A DNA stretch of 64,000 nucleotides from Pengzhenrongella sp031582905 (GTDB taxonomy: Bacteria; Actinomycetota; Actinomycetes; Actinomycetales; Cellulomonadaceae): NCBI RefSeq assembly GCF_031582905.1, contig NZ_CP133990.1, positions 1,984,001 through 2,048,000 of the forward strand, in the 5' to 3' direction. Position 1 is the stretch's first letter. Each line of letters starts with the position of its first letter. This document shows, in pieces, positions 8,657 to 17,739 of this stretch. The translations under genes were made by a program, and so were the position numbers. Under the pieces are notes generated by a model. That model saw only the letters and a program-made list of their open reading frames with translations. It ran no database searches and had not been told where the DNA came from.

Positions 8657-9252
8657 CCCGCCGCGCGGTCGGGTACCCGGGCCGCTCCCTCGGCCCGAGC
8701 TAGCACCTCGCGCACGCGCGGTCCACCGTGCCGCGGTCCGAGCTCGGCGGCGGCCCGCAGCGCCGCCCGCAGGTCGAGACGCGCGTGGACGGCAAGCCGG
8801 ACCAGCAGGGTCACCGCCTCGTCCAGCGGCAGGTGGCGGGCGACGTCGACCGCGGTGCGCTCCACCGTGGTGACCGCGACCCCGCCGAGGCGGACGACGT
8901 CGGCCGGCGGGAGCGGGCACTCGTGCGGGACGCGCAGCGGGTGGGGTGCCGGGCGCCGGACCCGCGGGGCGACGAGCACGTCGAACCGGGGCGGGACCGG
9001 GCCGTCGGCGTGGACCCAGACCGCACCGGCGCGCCCGAGCACCGCACGCGGCGGCACCAGGGGCCGGACCGCACGAGCCCGCACGTGCGGTCCGGGCGGC
9101 ACCGCGGCCGGCGCCGCCACGTCCCCCCACACCGGCCGCAGGACGCCGTCGCGCACGAGGACCTGCCAGCCGACCGGGCCGACGTCGGCCATCCGGACGT
9201 GGTCGGGCAGGGCCGTGGGGCCGGGGCGCAGGTGGTCGGGCGAGGACGTCAT
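8593..9252 (-). CDS. Hypothetical protein, AbiEi-like C-terminal region
   Basis: A 219-residue Arg/Pro/Val-rich protein with no membrane segments. The stretch VTTVERTAVDVARHLPLDEA resembles the DxA...ERTAVDLA segment of AbiEi/transcriptional-regulator-like proteins common in actinobacteria; the match is from memory and weak. No partner toxin gene is adjacent. Its 3' end overlaps the 3' end of rel by 64 bases on the opposite strand. Codon third positions are GC-rich along its length, supporting a real gene. Start ATG 9252 has no clear Shine-Dalgarno. Confidence 0.6.
   Translation of the reverse strand: MTSSPDHLRPGPTALPDHVRMADVGPVGWQVLVRDGVLRPVWGDVAAPAAVPPGPHVRARAVRPLVPPRAVLGRAGAVWVHADGPVPPRFDVLVAPRVRRPAPHPLRVPHECPLPPADVVRLGGVAVTTVERTAVDVARHLPLDEAVTLLVRLAVHARLDLRAALRAAAELGPRHGGPRVREVLARAEGAARVPDRAAGQTEGWTGAAGSPAALDPVIR
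8678..8697 (+). terminator. Hairpin terminator candidate after rel
   Basis: CGGGCCG (8678-8684), a 6-base loop and CGGCCCG (8691-8697) form a 7-bp stem 22 bases after the rel stop, inside the convergent minus-strand gene. There is no T-tract, as is usual for hairpin terminators in GC-rich actinobacteria. Confidence 0.45.
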
Positions 9253-9288
9253 GCGGCCAGGATGACCGCCCGGTCCAGCGACGACGAC

Positions 9289-9319
9289 GGGGCCGGCGTC
9301 CGGTGTGGACGCCGGCCCC
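9289..9319 (-). terminator. Strong hairpin terminator of the DUF349 gene
   Basis: GGGGCCGGCGTCC (9289-9301) and GGACGCCGGCCCC (9307-9319) pair perfectly over 13 bp around the loop GGTGT. It begins about 35 bases beyond the DUF349 stop on the minus strand and precedes the next gene, which fits termination of the cyclophilin-DUF349 transcript. Confidence 0.75.
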
Positions 9320-9354
9320 GCGGCCGTGGGTGCGTGGACGCCGGGACGTCCGGG

Positions 9355-11443
9355 CTACGAGCCCTGGGCCGCCCGGCGCACCTGCTCGAGCCAGGCCCGA
9401 CGCGCGTCGAGGGCCGTCTGCGCGTCGGCGATCCGGCGCGCATCGCCCTGGGCCTGCGCGGCCGCGAGGTCCGCCTCCAGCCCGGCGATGGCTGCCTCGA
9501 GCTGGGCCGCTGCCCCTCCGCGCGGGCACGGGTCTCGGGGTTGCCGCGCGTCCAGGCCGACTGGTCGGCGTCCCGCACCGCGTTCTCGACCGCGCGCAGG
9601 CGTCCCTCGACCCGCTGCAGGTCGGCGCGCGGGACCTTCCCCGCCGCGTCCCAGCGGTCCTGGATGGATCGCAGCGCGGCCTTCGCGGCCGTGAGGTCCT
9701 TGATCGGCAGGAGGCGCTCCGCCTCGACCAGCAGCGCCTCCTTCACCTCGAGGTTGACGCGGAACTCGGCGTCGGTCTCGGCCGAGGCCGCGTCCCGTGC
9801 GGAGAAGAAGGCGTCCTGCGCGGCCCGGAAGCGCGCCCACAGGGCGTCGTCCTCCTTGCGGCTGGCCCGCCCGCTCGCCTTCCACTGCGCCATGAGGTCG
9901 CGGTAGGCACCGGCGGTGACGCCCCAATCGGTGCTGGACGAGAGGCGCTCGGCCTGCGCGACCAGCGCCTCCTTGGCCTCGCGCGCCGCGGCGTTGCGCG
10001 TCTCGAGCTCGGCGAAGAAGTGGCGCCGCTCGCGGTCGAACGTGGTGCGCGCGTGGCTGAACCGCTTCCAGAGCGACTCCTCGCTCGGCCGGTCGATGCG
10101 CGGGCCGTTGCGCTGGGCGTCCTTCCACTGGTCGAGCAGCTGACGCAGCTGCTCGCCGGCGGGACGCCACTGGATGCGCTCGGGGTCCGTCGCGGCGATC
10201 TTCTCGGCCTGCTCGACGATCGCGGTGCGGGCGGCGACGGCGGCCTCCTTCGCGGCGGCACGCTCGGCGTCCGCGGCAGCACGGCGCTCCGCGGCGACCG
10301 ACCGGAGCGCGTCCAGGCGCTCCCGCAGGCCGGCGAGGTCGCCCACGGCGGCCGGCTCGGCGAGCTCCTCGGTGAGCTTCGTGAGGGTCTGCTCGATCTC
10401 CTTGGGGGCGAGGTCGGCGGTGCCCAGCCGCGCCTCGAAGAGCACGACCTTGGCCTGCAGGTCGAGGAACCGGCGGACGTACAGGGCGAGCGCCTCGTCG
10501 GCGGTCGCGCCGGGGAACTGCCCGACGGGGCGCTCGGCGTCGCCCTCGCGGACGTACACGGTGCCCTCGTCGTCCACCCGCCCGAAGGTCGCGGCGTGGG
10601 CGGCCTCGGCGGCGTCCTGCGGGGGAGCGACCGGCGCGATCGGGGTAGCGCCGGTCGGCGCGGTCGCTGCCTGAGGGGCGCGCGGCGTGGGGCGCGGGAC
10701 CGGGCGGGGGTGGGGCGCGGGGTCGGTCGCGGCGCGGGCGCGGAAGGCGCGGGGGTAGCCGCGGACGGCGCAGCGGGCTCGGGGGCGGGGGCGGTCTCGG
10801 GGGCGGGGGACTGGTCGGCGCCGGCCGACGGCGCAGCGTGCTCGGCGGTCTGCGCGGTGCCGTCGGACGGCGCAACGCCGTCGGTCTGCGCGACGCCGTC
10901 GGTCTGCGCGGAGCCGTCGGTCTGCGCGACCCCGGCCGCCGTGGCGAGGGACGGGCCCTCGTCGGGCGTGGCCAGGCCGGCGGCCTCGGCCGCGGGAACG
11001 GTCAGGCCGTCTCCCTGGGCGTCCGAGGCCTCGCTCCCGGGAACCTCGGTGCCGGGAACCTCGGTGCCGGGAACCTCGGTGCCGGGGGTCCCAGGCGCCT
11101 GGAGCTCGTCCGGCGACGGCTCGGCCGCGGCGTCGTGCTCGACCGGCGCCGCGGACGCCTCAGGCGCGGGCGCGGGCGTCCCAGCCTCGGACGTCTCGGC
11201 TTCGGACGTCTCGGCTTCGGACGTCTCAACCTCGGACGTGCCAGCCAGGGACGTCTCGGCCTCAAGCGTCTCCACCGGCGGTGTCGCCGCCTCGGGTGTC
11301 GCCGCCTCGGGCGTCTCGACCACGGACGTCACGTCTTCGGACGTCTCGGACGCGGGCGCGGCGACCTCCGCGGGCGCCGGCGCGTCGGTGGGCTCCTGGC
11401 GCTGCGTGGGCTCGCCGGCGGTGTCGGTGATGTGCTCGGTCAC
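9355..11443 (-). CDS. DUF349 domain-containing protein (two frameshifts)
   Basis: About 696 residues after correction. The first 270 residues are low complexity (Pro, Ala, Glu, Thr; repeats such as GTEVP and VAQTDG). The rest is a chain of helical DUF349 repeats, recognisable by W-K and F-R-x-A-x-D-x-F/FF patterns (for example RFSHARTTFDRERRHFF and ARFRAAQDAFFSARD), ending in a coiled-coil-like tail. Missing bases are placed at 10702-10710 and 9513-9516. The family is widespread in actinobacteria without an established function. GTG 11443 overlaps the TGA of the upstream cyclophilin gene (GTGA), so the two are translationally coupled. Confidence 0.85.
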
Positions 11444-12158
11444 TGGGTCTCAACTCCCTGGATGGTGACGCCGGTGGCCGGAGGGCCGTCGGACCCACCG
11501 CCCTCGACTCCGGCGTCCGCGACTGCCTGCACGACGTCCAAGCCGGACGTCACGCGGCCGAAAACGGTGTAGCCCCCGCCTGGTCGGCGGGGATCACGGA
11601 ATCCTCGTACACGAGGAAGAACTGGCTGCCCATGGAGTCGGCGTCGTTGGTGATCCGCGCCATGGCGATCGTGCCGGTGGGGTAGAGGTCGTCCTCGGGC
11701 GCGTTCTCGATCGGCCCGAAGCCGTACCCCGGGTCGCCCTGACCGGTGCCCGTGGGGTCGCCGCACTGGAGCACCTTGATGTTGCCCGTGACGAGGCGAT
11801 GGCAGGGCGTGTCGTCGAAGTAGCCGTCCTCGGCCAGGCTCACGAACGACGCGACCGCCTGCGGGGCGGCGGCGCCGTCGAGCTCGATGCCGATCTCCCC
11901 GACGTCGGTGGTGATGGTCCCCGTCCACGTGCGGCCCTCGGCGACGGACGGGTCGGGCACCGAGGCGGTCGCGTCGCCGTCGTCGTCGCCGAGAGCGAGG
12001 ACGGCCACCACGACGAGGACGACGGCGACCAGGACGGCGAGGATCGCGACGGCGAGCTGCCGGCGGCGGGTCCGGGCCGCCCGTTGCGCCGCGAGCTGCT
12101 GCTGGTGCCGCTCGTGGCGGCGACGCGCGTTCTCACGGTCGCGCTTGCTCGGGGACAC
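11440..12158 (-). CDS. Membrane-anchored cyclophilin-type peptidyl-prolyl isomerase (one frameshift)
   Basis: Catalyses cis-trans isomerisation of prolyl bonds, probably outside the membrane. About 239 residues: a basic, Gln-rich N-terminus, one membrane helix (about 43-63, LAVAILAVLVAVVLVVVAVLAL), a short linker, then a cyclophilin fold (TTDVGEIGIELDG, PCHRLVTG, GTIAMARI, GSQFFLVYEDS, YTVFGRVTSGLDVVQAV). The catalytic-region HR and QFF are present. One base is missing in the C run 11573-11577; the tail after it reads in the adjacent frame. GTG 12158 is chosen because upstream sequence is non-conserved and promoter-like. Confidence 0.88.
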
Positions 12159-12213
12159 CAGACCTCCTCCGGACGTGGTCGTCGTGCGACCGGTCGGCAC
12201 CGTGCGCCCGCAC

Positions 12214-12219
12214 AGTCTA
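12214..12219 (-). promoter_or_regulatory. Putative -10 element (TAGACT) of the cyclophilin gene
   Basis: On the minus strand the sequence reads TAGACT, 56 bases before the cyclophilin GTG. The same hexamer precedes yajC and aspS. No good -35 is visible. Confidence 0.4.
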
Positions 12220-12257
12220 GGCAAGGACGTGACCCGGTCCGGTGACAGCCTGTCGCC

Positions 12258-12263
12258 TAGCCT
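12258..12263 (+). promoter_or_regulatory. Putative -10 element (TAGCCT), leaderless start of the MBL gene
   Basis: TAGCCT ends six bases before the ATG at 12270 and no Shine-Dalgarno lies between them. That spacing would place the transcription start on or next to the ATG, that is, a leaderless mRNA, which is common in actinobacteria. Confidence 0.45.
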
Positions 12264-12269
12264 GGGGCG

Positions 12270-13046
12270 ATGCTCATCGTCACCGTGATCGCGCCCGTCT
12301 TCGCGACGAACTGCTACGTGATCGTCGCCGACGACGGCGTGTCGTGCGTCGTCGTCGATCCGGGCGGGGGCGTCGCGCCGGCGGTCGAGGTCGTCATCAT
12401 GCAGCGCCGGCTGCGGCCGGTCGCGCTGCTCGCGACGCACGGTCACGTGGACCACACGTGGGACGCCGCGCGGCTGTCCGAGACCTACGGCGTGGACCTC
12501 CACCTGCACGCGGCGGACGAGTACCGGCTCGCCGACCCGTTCGGCACCCTCGGCCCGCTGGCCGCGGGCGTGCACGACGCCGACGGCCCGCTCGCCCAGG
12601 CGCTCGCGTCGTCCGGCATGCCGCCCGCGGAGTACCGCCGCCCACCGCGCGTGCGGACGTTCGACATCGGCCCCCAGGCCGCGGAGCCCGACCTCGGCGG
12701 CGTCCGGTTCGGGGGCGCGCCGCTGCTCGCGGTGCACGCGCCCGGGCACACCGAGGGGGCGACCGTGTTCCTGTCGGCCGGGACGCCGGGGCCGGGCAGC
12801 GAGCTTCCGGACACGCCGTCCCTGGGGGACCTGCTGCACGGGGCGGGCGGAACGGCCTTCACCGGTGACGTGCTGTTCCGGAACTCGATCGGGCGCACCG
12901 ACCTGCCGGGCGGGGACGACGCGACCATGACGACGACGCTGCGGGACCGGGTGACCACGCTGGCCGAGGCGACCCTCGTCCTGCCCGGCCACGGCCCCGC
13001 CACGCGGCTGGACCACGAGCTCCGCACCAACCCCTACCTGGCATGA
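12270..13046 (+). CDS. MBL-fold metallo-hydrolase
   Basis: A 258-residue metallo-beta-lactamase-fold protein resembling glyoxalase II-type hydrolases. Metal-binding motif THGHVDHTWD is at about residues 56-65, with a later HAPGHTEGA (about 155) and FTGDVLFRNSIGRTDLPGG (about 197), and a final PGHGPATRL. The substrate is not evident; members beside hisS in actinobacteria are annotated as generic hydrolases. hisS starts 9 bases after its stop, so the two probably share a transcript. Confidence 0.92.
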   Translation: MLIVTVIAPVFATNCYVIVADDGVSCVVVDPGGGVAPAVEVVIMQRRLRPVALLATHGHVDHTWDAARLSETYGVDLHLHAADEYRLADPFGTLGPLAAGVHDADGPLAQALASSGMPPAEYRRPPRVRTFDIGPQAAEPDLGGVRFGGAPLLAVHAPGHTEGATVFLSAGTPGPGSELPDTPSLGDLLHGAGGTAFTGDVLFRNSIGRTDLPGGDDATMTTTLRDRVTTLAEATLVLPGHGPATRLDHELRTNPYLA

Positions 13047-13055
13047 TCACGCCCC

Positions 13056-14461
13056 ATGGCCCGACCCACCCCGCTGTCCGGATTCCCTGAGTGGCTGCCC
13101 GCCGGGCGGCTCGTCGAGCAGCACGTCCTGGCGACGCTGCAGCGCACGTTCGAGCTCCACGGGTTCGCCGGGATCGAGACGCGGGCGGTCGAGCCGCTGG
13201 ACCAGCTGCTGCGCAAGGGCGAGACCTCCAAGGAGGTCTACGTGCTGCGCCGTCTGCAGGAGGAGCCCGCAGAGGCGGACGGGGCGCGCGCGGCTGACGA
13301 GCGGCAGCTCGGGCTGCACTTCGACCTGACCGTGCCGTTCGCCCGGTACGTGCTGGAGAACGCAGGCCACCTGGCGTTCCCGTTCAAGCGGTACCAGATG
13401 CAGAAGGTGTGGCGCGGCGAGCGCCCCCAGGACGGCCGGTTCCGCGAGTTCGTCCAGGCGGACATCGACGTCGTCGGGGCGGGCGACCTGCCCTATCACT
13501 ACGAGGTCGAGCTGCCGCTGGTGATCGCCGAGGCGCTCGGCGCGCTCGCCCCGATCGGGATGCCGCCCGTGCGCATCCTCGTCAACAACCGCCGCGTCGC
13601 CGAGGGCTTCTACCGCGGGCTCGGTCTGGACGACGTCGACGCCGTGCTGCGCGGCATCGACAAGCTGGACAAGATCGGGCCCGACGCCGTCGCCGACGCG
13701 CTCGTCGCCGAGGCCGGGGCCACGCCCGAGCAGGCCGCGGCGTGCCTCGAGCTCGCGTCGATCTCCGGGGACGACGCCGGCGTCGTCGACCGGGTGCGCG
13801 ACCTCGCCGCGCGGCACGGCGTGGTCTCCGACCTGCTCGAGACCGGGCTCGCCGAGCTCGGGTCGCTGATCTCGGCGGCGGGGAGCGCGCCCCCGGCGTC
13901 GTCGTCGCGGACCTGCGGATCGCCCGGGGCCTCGACTACTACACGGGGTCGGTCTACGAGACGGTCCTGGTGGGGCACGAGGCGCTGGGCTCGATCTGCT
14001 CGGGCGGCCGGTACGACACCCTGGCCTCCGACGGCGCGAACACCTACCCCGGAGTCGGCCTGTCCATCGGGGTGTCCCGCCTCGTGTCGCGACTGCTCGG
14101 CGCGGGCCTGGTGCGCGCGTCGCGGTCGGTGCCCAGCGCCGTCGTCGTCGCGGTGACGAGCGAGGAGACCCGCGCGGCCTCCGACCGAGTCGCTGCGGCG
14201 CTGCGAGCCCGGGGCATCCCCGTCGAGGTCGCGCCGAGTGCCGCGAAGTTCGGCAAGCAGATCAAGTACGCCGACCGGCGCGGGGTGCCGTTCGTCTGGT
14301 TCCCGGGCACACCGGCGACCACGGCCGACGACGGGTCGACCGTCGAGGCGACGCCGGACCAGGTCAAGGACATCCGGTCCGGTGCGCAGGTCGAGGCCGA
14401 CCCCGCGACGTGGGAGCCGCCCGCGGAGGACCGCTGGCCGCAGGTCGCCGCCGCCGGCTGA
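13056..14461 (+). CDS. hisS: Histidyl-tRNA synthetase (one frameshift)
   Basis: Class II synthetase charging tRNA-His. About 468 residues after correction. Residues 1-280 read from ATG 13056 (GFPEWLPAGRLVEQ, DLTVPFARYV, KRYQMQKVWRGERPQ, FREFVQADIDVVG); the rest (ADLRIARGLDYYTGSVYE, SICSGGRYDTL, VGLSIGVSRLVSRLL and the anticodon-binding domain) reads one frame back. Adding one G to the run 13880-13883 restores SLISAAGERAPGVVVADLRI. The gene is essential, so a true lesion is unlikely. Confidence 0.94.
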
Positions 14462-14494
14462 CCGGGGTCGCTCCCTGACGCCTTGACGGGCGGT

Positions 14495-14510
14495 TCGAAC
14501 GCGTGTTCGA
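14495..14510 (+). promoter_or_regulatory. LexA (SOS) box upstream of radical SAM gene
   Basis: TCGAACGCGTGTTCGA is a perfect palindrome matching the actinobacterial LexA site TCGAAC-N4-GTTCGA at every conserved position. It lies 8 bases before ATG 14519, where bound LexA would block transcription or early elongation. It also argues against a longer open frame starting at GTG 14483, which would put the operator inside the gene. Confidence 0.85.
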
Positions 14511-14518
14511 CTGACGTC

Positions 14519-15628
14519 ATGCGATGGGACGGTCAGCGGGTCGGTGGCGCCGACGCTCCGGCGTCCGACGACGGCGCACTGCCCGGCCTCGCGCTCGCGG
14601 GTCTCGTCCGCAGCGTCCGGACGCCCGACTTCGCGGGCGTCACCTTCCACGAGGTCGCATGCAAGAGCGCCCTGAACAAGGTGCCGCCGGCGTCGAGCAT
14701 GCCGTTCCGGTGGACCGTGAACCCGACGCGCGGGTGCCTGCACGCCTGCACCTACTGCTACGCCCGGCCGACGCACGAGTACCTCGAGCTCGGTGCCGGG
14801 CGTGACTTCGAGACGCAGGTCATCGTCAAGACGAACGTGGTGGACGTCCTGCGCCGCGAGCTCGCCCGCCCGTCGTGGCGCCGCGAGCACGTGGCGCTCG
14901 GGACGAACACCGACCCGTACCAGCGTCCCGAGGGCCGGTACCGGCTGATGCCGGGCATCATCGACGCGCTCGCGGATTCCGGGACGCCGTTCTCGATCCT
15001 CACCAAGGGCCCGCTGCTGCGTCGCGACCTGCCGCTCCTCCAGCGGGCCGCCGAGCGGGTGCCTGTCGGGATCGGGGTGTCGCTCGCGATGCTCGACCCG
15101 GTCCTGCAGCAGTCGGTCGAGGCGGGGACGCCGCTGCCGCAGGCCCGGTTGGACCTCGTGCGGGCGGTCCGGGACGCGGGTCTGCCGTGCGGCGTCATGG
15201 TCGCGCCCGTCCTGCCGTGGCTGACCGACGGCGTCGAGCGGCTGGACGCCCTGCTGGGTGAGCTCGCCGCCGCCGGGGCGACCGGCGTCACGGTGCTCCC
15301 GCTGCACCTGCGCGGATCGGTGAAGCCCTGGTACCTCGAGTGGCTCGCACGCGAGCACCCCGCACTGGTCGGCCGGTACCGGCGCCTGTACGCCGGAGGC
15401 GCCTACGTCCCGACGCCGTACCGCGACTGGTTGCGGGAGCGAACCGCTCCCCTGCTGCGCGCCCACGGCTTCGACCGACGCATGGAGCGACAGGCCGGCG
15501 GGATCCCAGCTGCCGACGAGGGGTCGTTCCCCGCCGGCAGCCTGCCGGGCTGGGGCGGGTCCGGGGTGACCGACTTCGGCGGCGCGGAGGCCCTGGCCCC
15601 CGCCGCGCCGCAGACGACGCTGTTCTGA
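14519..15628 (+). CDS. Rv2578c-family radical SAM protein (SPL-like)
   Basis: A 369-residue radical SAM enzyme with the 4Fe-4S cluster motif CLHACTYCYA (Cx3Cx2C) near residues 79-88, preceded by MPFRWTVNPTRG. It belongs to the group related to spore photoproduct lyase (Rv2578c in Mycobacterium). The following segments VALGTNTDPYQRPEG, ILTKGPLLRRDL and the PVLPWLTDG region are typical. A DNA-damage role is inferred from the LexA box immediately upstream; the reaction is unknown. The protein ends in a Gly/Ala-rich tail. Confidence 0.9.
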   Translation: MRWDGQRVGGADAPASDDGALPGLALAGLVRSVRTPDFAGVTFHEVACKSALNKVPPASSMPFRWTVNPTRGCLHACTYCYARPTHEYLELGAGRDFETQVIVKTNVVDVLRRELARPSWRREHVALGTNTDPYQRPEGRYRLMPGIIDALADSGTPFSILTKGPLLRRDLPLLQRAAERVPVGIGVSLAMLDPVLQQSVEAGTPLPQARLDLVRAVRDAGLPCGVMVAPVLPWLTDGVERLDALLGELAAAGATGVTVLPLHLRGSVKPWYLEWLAREHPALVGRYRRLYAGGAYVPTPYRDWLRERTAPLLRAHGFDRRMERQAGGIPAADEGSFPAGSLPGWGGSGVTDFGGAEALAPAAPQTTLF

Positions 15629-15736
15629 CCGGGGCCGTTCCGACCGGTGCTGTTCCGACCCGGAGGACGCTGTCCGGCCAGGAGGACGCTGTCTTGCCCG
15701 AAGGACGCTGTCTTGCCCGAGGGCGATGCTCTGGCC
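15616..15736 (+). repeat. Degenerate 15-19 bp tandem repeats at the end of the radical SAM gene
   Basis: Starting in the last codons of the gene (GACGCTGTTCTGACCGG) the sequence repeats with drift, then settles into three 19-bp copies of AGGACGCTGTCTTGCCCGA (15664-15682 diverged, 15683-15701 and 15702-15720 identical). It fills most of the 197-base gap between this gene and the convergent HNH gene; nothing else was found there. Confidence 0.75.
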
Positions 15737-15825
15737 GAGAACGCTGACGCAACCACGTCGGTGACGGTGGCGGCGCGCCGCTAGGTCGAGGCCGACTCAC
15801 CGCGGCGCCGGCTGGGTCTGATCGA

Positions 15826-17364
15826 TCACCCGCCGAAGTCGTGACCCGAACCGTCCCACATTCCCCGTGTGGTCGTGATGAGCGCGCCGTGTCGGTCGGT
15901 GAACACCCACTGTCTCCCGTCGTGGGTGATGGTGATGTCCATGCGATGGATGAGGTCGTGGTGGTGCCAGCACAGGAGTATCCCGTTGGTGACGCAGGTG
16001 GTGCCGTGGTCGCGGGCCCATTGGTCGACGTGGTGGCATTCGCAGAGCACCGGTGGGGAGGTGCAGCCGGGATATCGGCAGTGTCTGTCCCGGGCAATGA
16101 TCGCCGCCCGCATCTGCGGGGTGAACAATCGTTTCTCGCGTCCGACATCCAGGATCTGTGAGTCGGCGGAGAACAAGAAGCGGGTGAATCCGGCGTCGCA
16201 CAGCAGCCGGTCGAGGGCGGTGCGGGGGATCGGGGTGCCGTCCTGGTACTGCGGGACGCTGAGCGGGGTGGCGCCACTCACGGCGTCGGGGGTGAGGAAC
16301 TCGTCCGGTGCGTCCGGTGCGTCCGGTCCCGCCGGTGTTGCGGCACGTGCCGCCTCGGCGTTACCGGCATCGCCCGCGCCACGCGCACCGTCCGTACTCC
16401 CCACGTCGGGGCCCCGGTCCGTCGCGGCAGCGCGCGCTTCGGCGTCCGTGATGACGCTGTACGGCACCAGGACGCTGACGTGCGGGCGTACTCCACCGCG
16501 GGTGCCGCTGAGCCCGCCGTCGAGGGCGACGCGGGCGAGGTCGCCGAGTGCCTGGGCACGGCGATGGGCGGGGTCGCGGTGGTCACCGGCCGCAGGGGCG
16601 GGGGTGAGGGCCTCGAGCGCGCTCTTGAGGCACTGGCCGGCGTCGATCGTGAGGAGCCCGGCCAGGTGATACCCGTCCGTCGAGCGGGACATCGTGAAGT
16701 GCGCCCGGTCGGCCGCTTCGCGGTATCCGCGGTCGTCGGCGTCCGGGTCGGCTGCGGCAGCCCAGCGGCGCGTCACGATCCGCAGCGAGTCCACGGGCCA
16801 CGCCTTGGCCTGGGCCACCAGGAAGTCCTCGTTGCAGTCGTTGCCCGGATCGGCCAGCACCTCGCACCGCTGGGGTGTGGTGGGGGCGAACGTGCCGATC
16901 ACCTGGACCTGCTCCCCGCTGATCGCGCCAGCCAGACCGGCGGCGGCGGTGGCGGGCAGGTGGTCCCGAAGTGCGCGCCCGAGGCGGACCTGCGCTTGGG
17001 CGGTCCGCACGCTGATGCGGTGACGGGCGGCGACCCACCGCGGGAAGGAGCGCGCCCCACCGGTCGCCCAGAGCCCGTCGGCCTCGATCACCGGGAGCAG
17101 CCGGGTGCCTGCCACCCCGAGGCGGCTGGTCACCGATGCCACCGCCGCGGCGACGACAGCGGCCTGCGCGCCGTCGAGCCCGGTCGTGTCCACAGCGGCG
17201 GCCACCGCGTCCGTCGCGGCCAGCAGTGCGAAGACCGCCGCGGCGACGTCGTGCGGGAGCGCGGAAAGGTCCGGGCCACCAAGTCCTGCATCTCGCGGAA
17301 CTGCGGGCGTCACGTCGTCGGGATCCACCGCGCCCACCTCCCGCCCATTCTCGCGCGGCACCAT
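15826..17364 (-). CDS. DUF222 and HNH endonuclease domain protein
   Basis: A 512-residue protein with an N-terminal DUF222 domain (about 45-300) and a C-terminal HNH nuclease domain (about 425-475: CRYPGCTSPP, CECHHVDQWA, NGILLCWHHHDLIH). The two Cys of CxxxxC and the catalytic HH are present. Proteins of this build occur in many copies in actinobacterial genomes; function is not established, and association with mobile DNA is often supposed. Flanks show no terminal repeats or transposase. ATG 17364; a GGAGAAGG lies farther upstream than usual (about 18 bases). Confidence 0.9.
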   Translation of the reverse strand: MVPRENGREVGAVDPDDVTPAVPRDAGLGGPDLSALPHDVAAAVFALLAATDAVAAAVDTTGLDGAQAAVVAAAVASVTSRLGVAGTRLLPVIEADGLWATGGARSFPRWVAARHRISVRTAQAQVRLGRALRDHLPATAAAGLAGAISGEQVQVIGTFAPTTPQRCEVLADPGNDCNEDFLVAQAKAWPVDSLRIVTRRWAAAADPDADDRGYREAADRAHFTMSRSTDGYHLAGLLTIDAGQCLKSALEALTPAPAAGDHRDPAHRRAQALGDLARVALDGGLSGTRGGVRPHVSVLVPYSVITDAEARAAATDRGPDVGSTDGARGAGDAGNAEAARAATPAGPDAPDAPDEFLTPDAVSGATPLSVPQYQDGTPIPRTALDRLLCDAGFTRFLFSADSQILDVGREKRLFTPQMRAAIIARDRHCRYPGCTSPPVLCECHHVDQWARDHGTTCVTNGILLCWHHHDLIHRMDITITHDGRQWVFTDRHGALITTTRGMWDGSGHDFGG

Positions 17365-17393
17365 CGCCGCGTTCCGGTGACCTTCTCCTCACA

Positions 17394-17399
17394 ATGCTA
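17394..17399 (-). promoter_or_regulatory. Putative -10 element (TAGCAT) of the HNH gene
   Basis: Minus strand reads TAGCAT 29 bases before the ATG. Supported only by the TANNNT match and position. Confidence 0.3.
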
Positions 17400-17623
17400 G
17401 ACGGAGCCACCGACACGGCCGGCATGACTCCATACCGATGTGGACGACTTCCCTGATTACGCGACTGGGGTCGGTGACAATCATCGATTGAGATGGCAGG
17501 AAGTCAGTGCGGAATGGTCGATATGGTGGCTGGGAAGTCGACCAGGGCGCGGGACGAAGGCGAGAACCGGAGGCAGGGTCGAACGAGCGGGGTAGTCCGA
17601 GGGTCCACCGCCACCGTGCGCAC

Positions 17624-17718
17624 GGCGGGACAAGCAATACAGGCGGGACAGACAGGACACGCGGAACAGGCCGGACCGATAGGACGGGCCGGACGGACAG
17701 GACAGGCGAGCCAGGCCG
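17624..17718 (-). repeat. Degenerate GGACAGG-type repeats downstream of the PPOX gene
   Basis: The 375-base gap between the HNH gene and the PPOX gene is non-coding. Its half next to the PPOX stop consists of drifting 8-12 bp units (GGCGGGACA, CAGGACAC, CCGGACCG, AGGACGGG, CGGACAGG). The remaining part is less GC-rich than surrounding genes (for example 17440-17530) and shows no ORF with convincing codon use. Confidence 0.6.
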
Positions 17719-17739
17719 ACCAGCTGGCGCGACGCGGCG

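Noticed and set aside
5201..9529. Very long minus-strand open frame (over 1400 codons) across apt and rel
   Set aside because: It is the antisense shadow of well-identified genes; Arg/Gly/Pro/His-dominated composition with no recognisable domain.
14483..14518. Longer start (GTG 14483) for the radical SAM gene
   Set aside because: It would place a perfect LexA operator inside the coding sequence and adds 12 non-conserved residues.
15826..17364. HNH gene as evidence of a mobile element or intron
   Set aside because: No transposase, terminal inverted repeats, intron structure or target duplication around it; DUF222-HNH proteins are common chromosomal genes in actinobacteria.
17365..17739. Possible small gene in the 375-base gap
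   Set aside because: Open frames here are built from the drifting repeats or lack GC-rich third positions and ribosome-binding sites.
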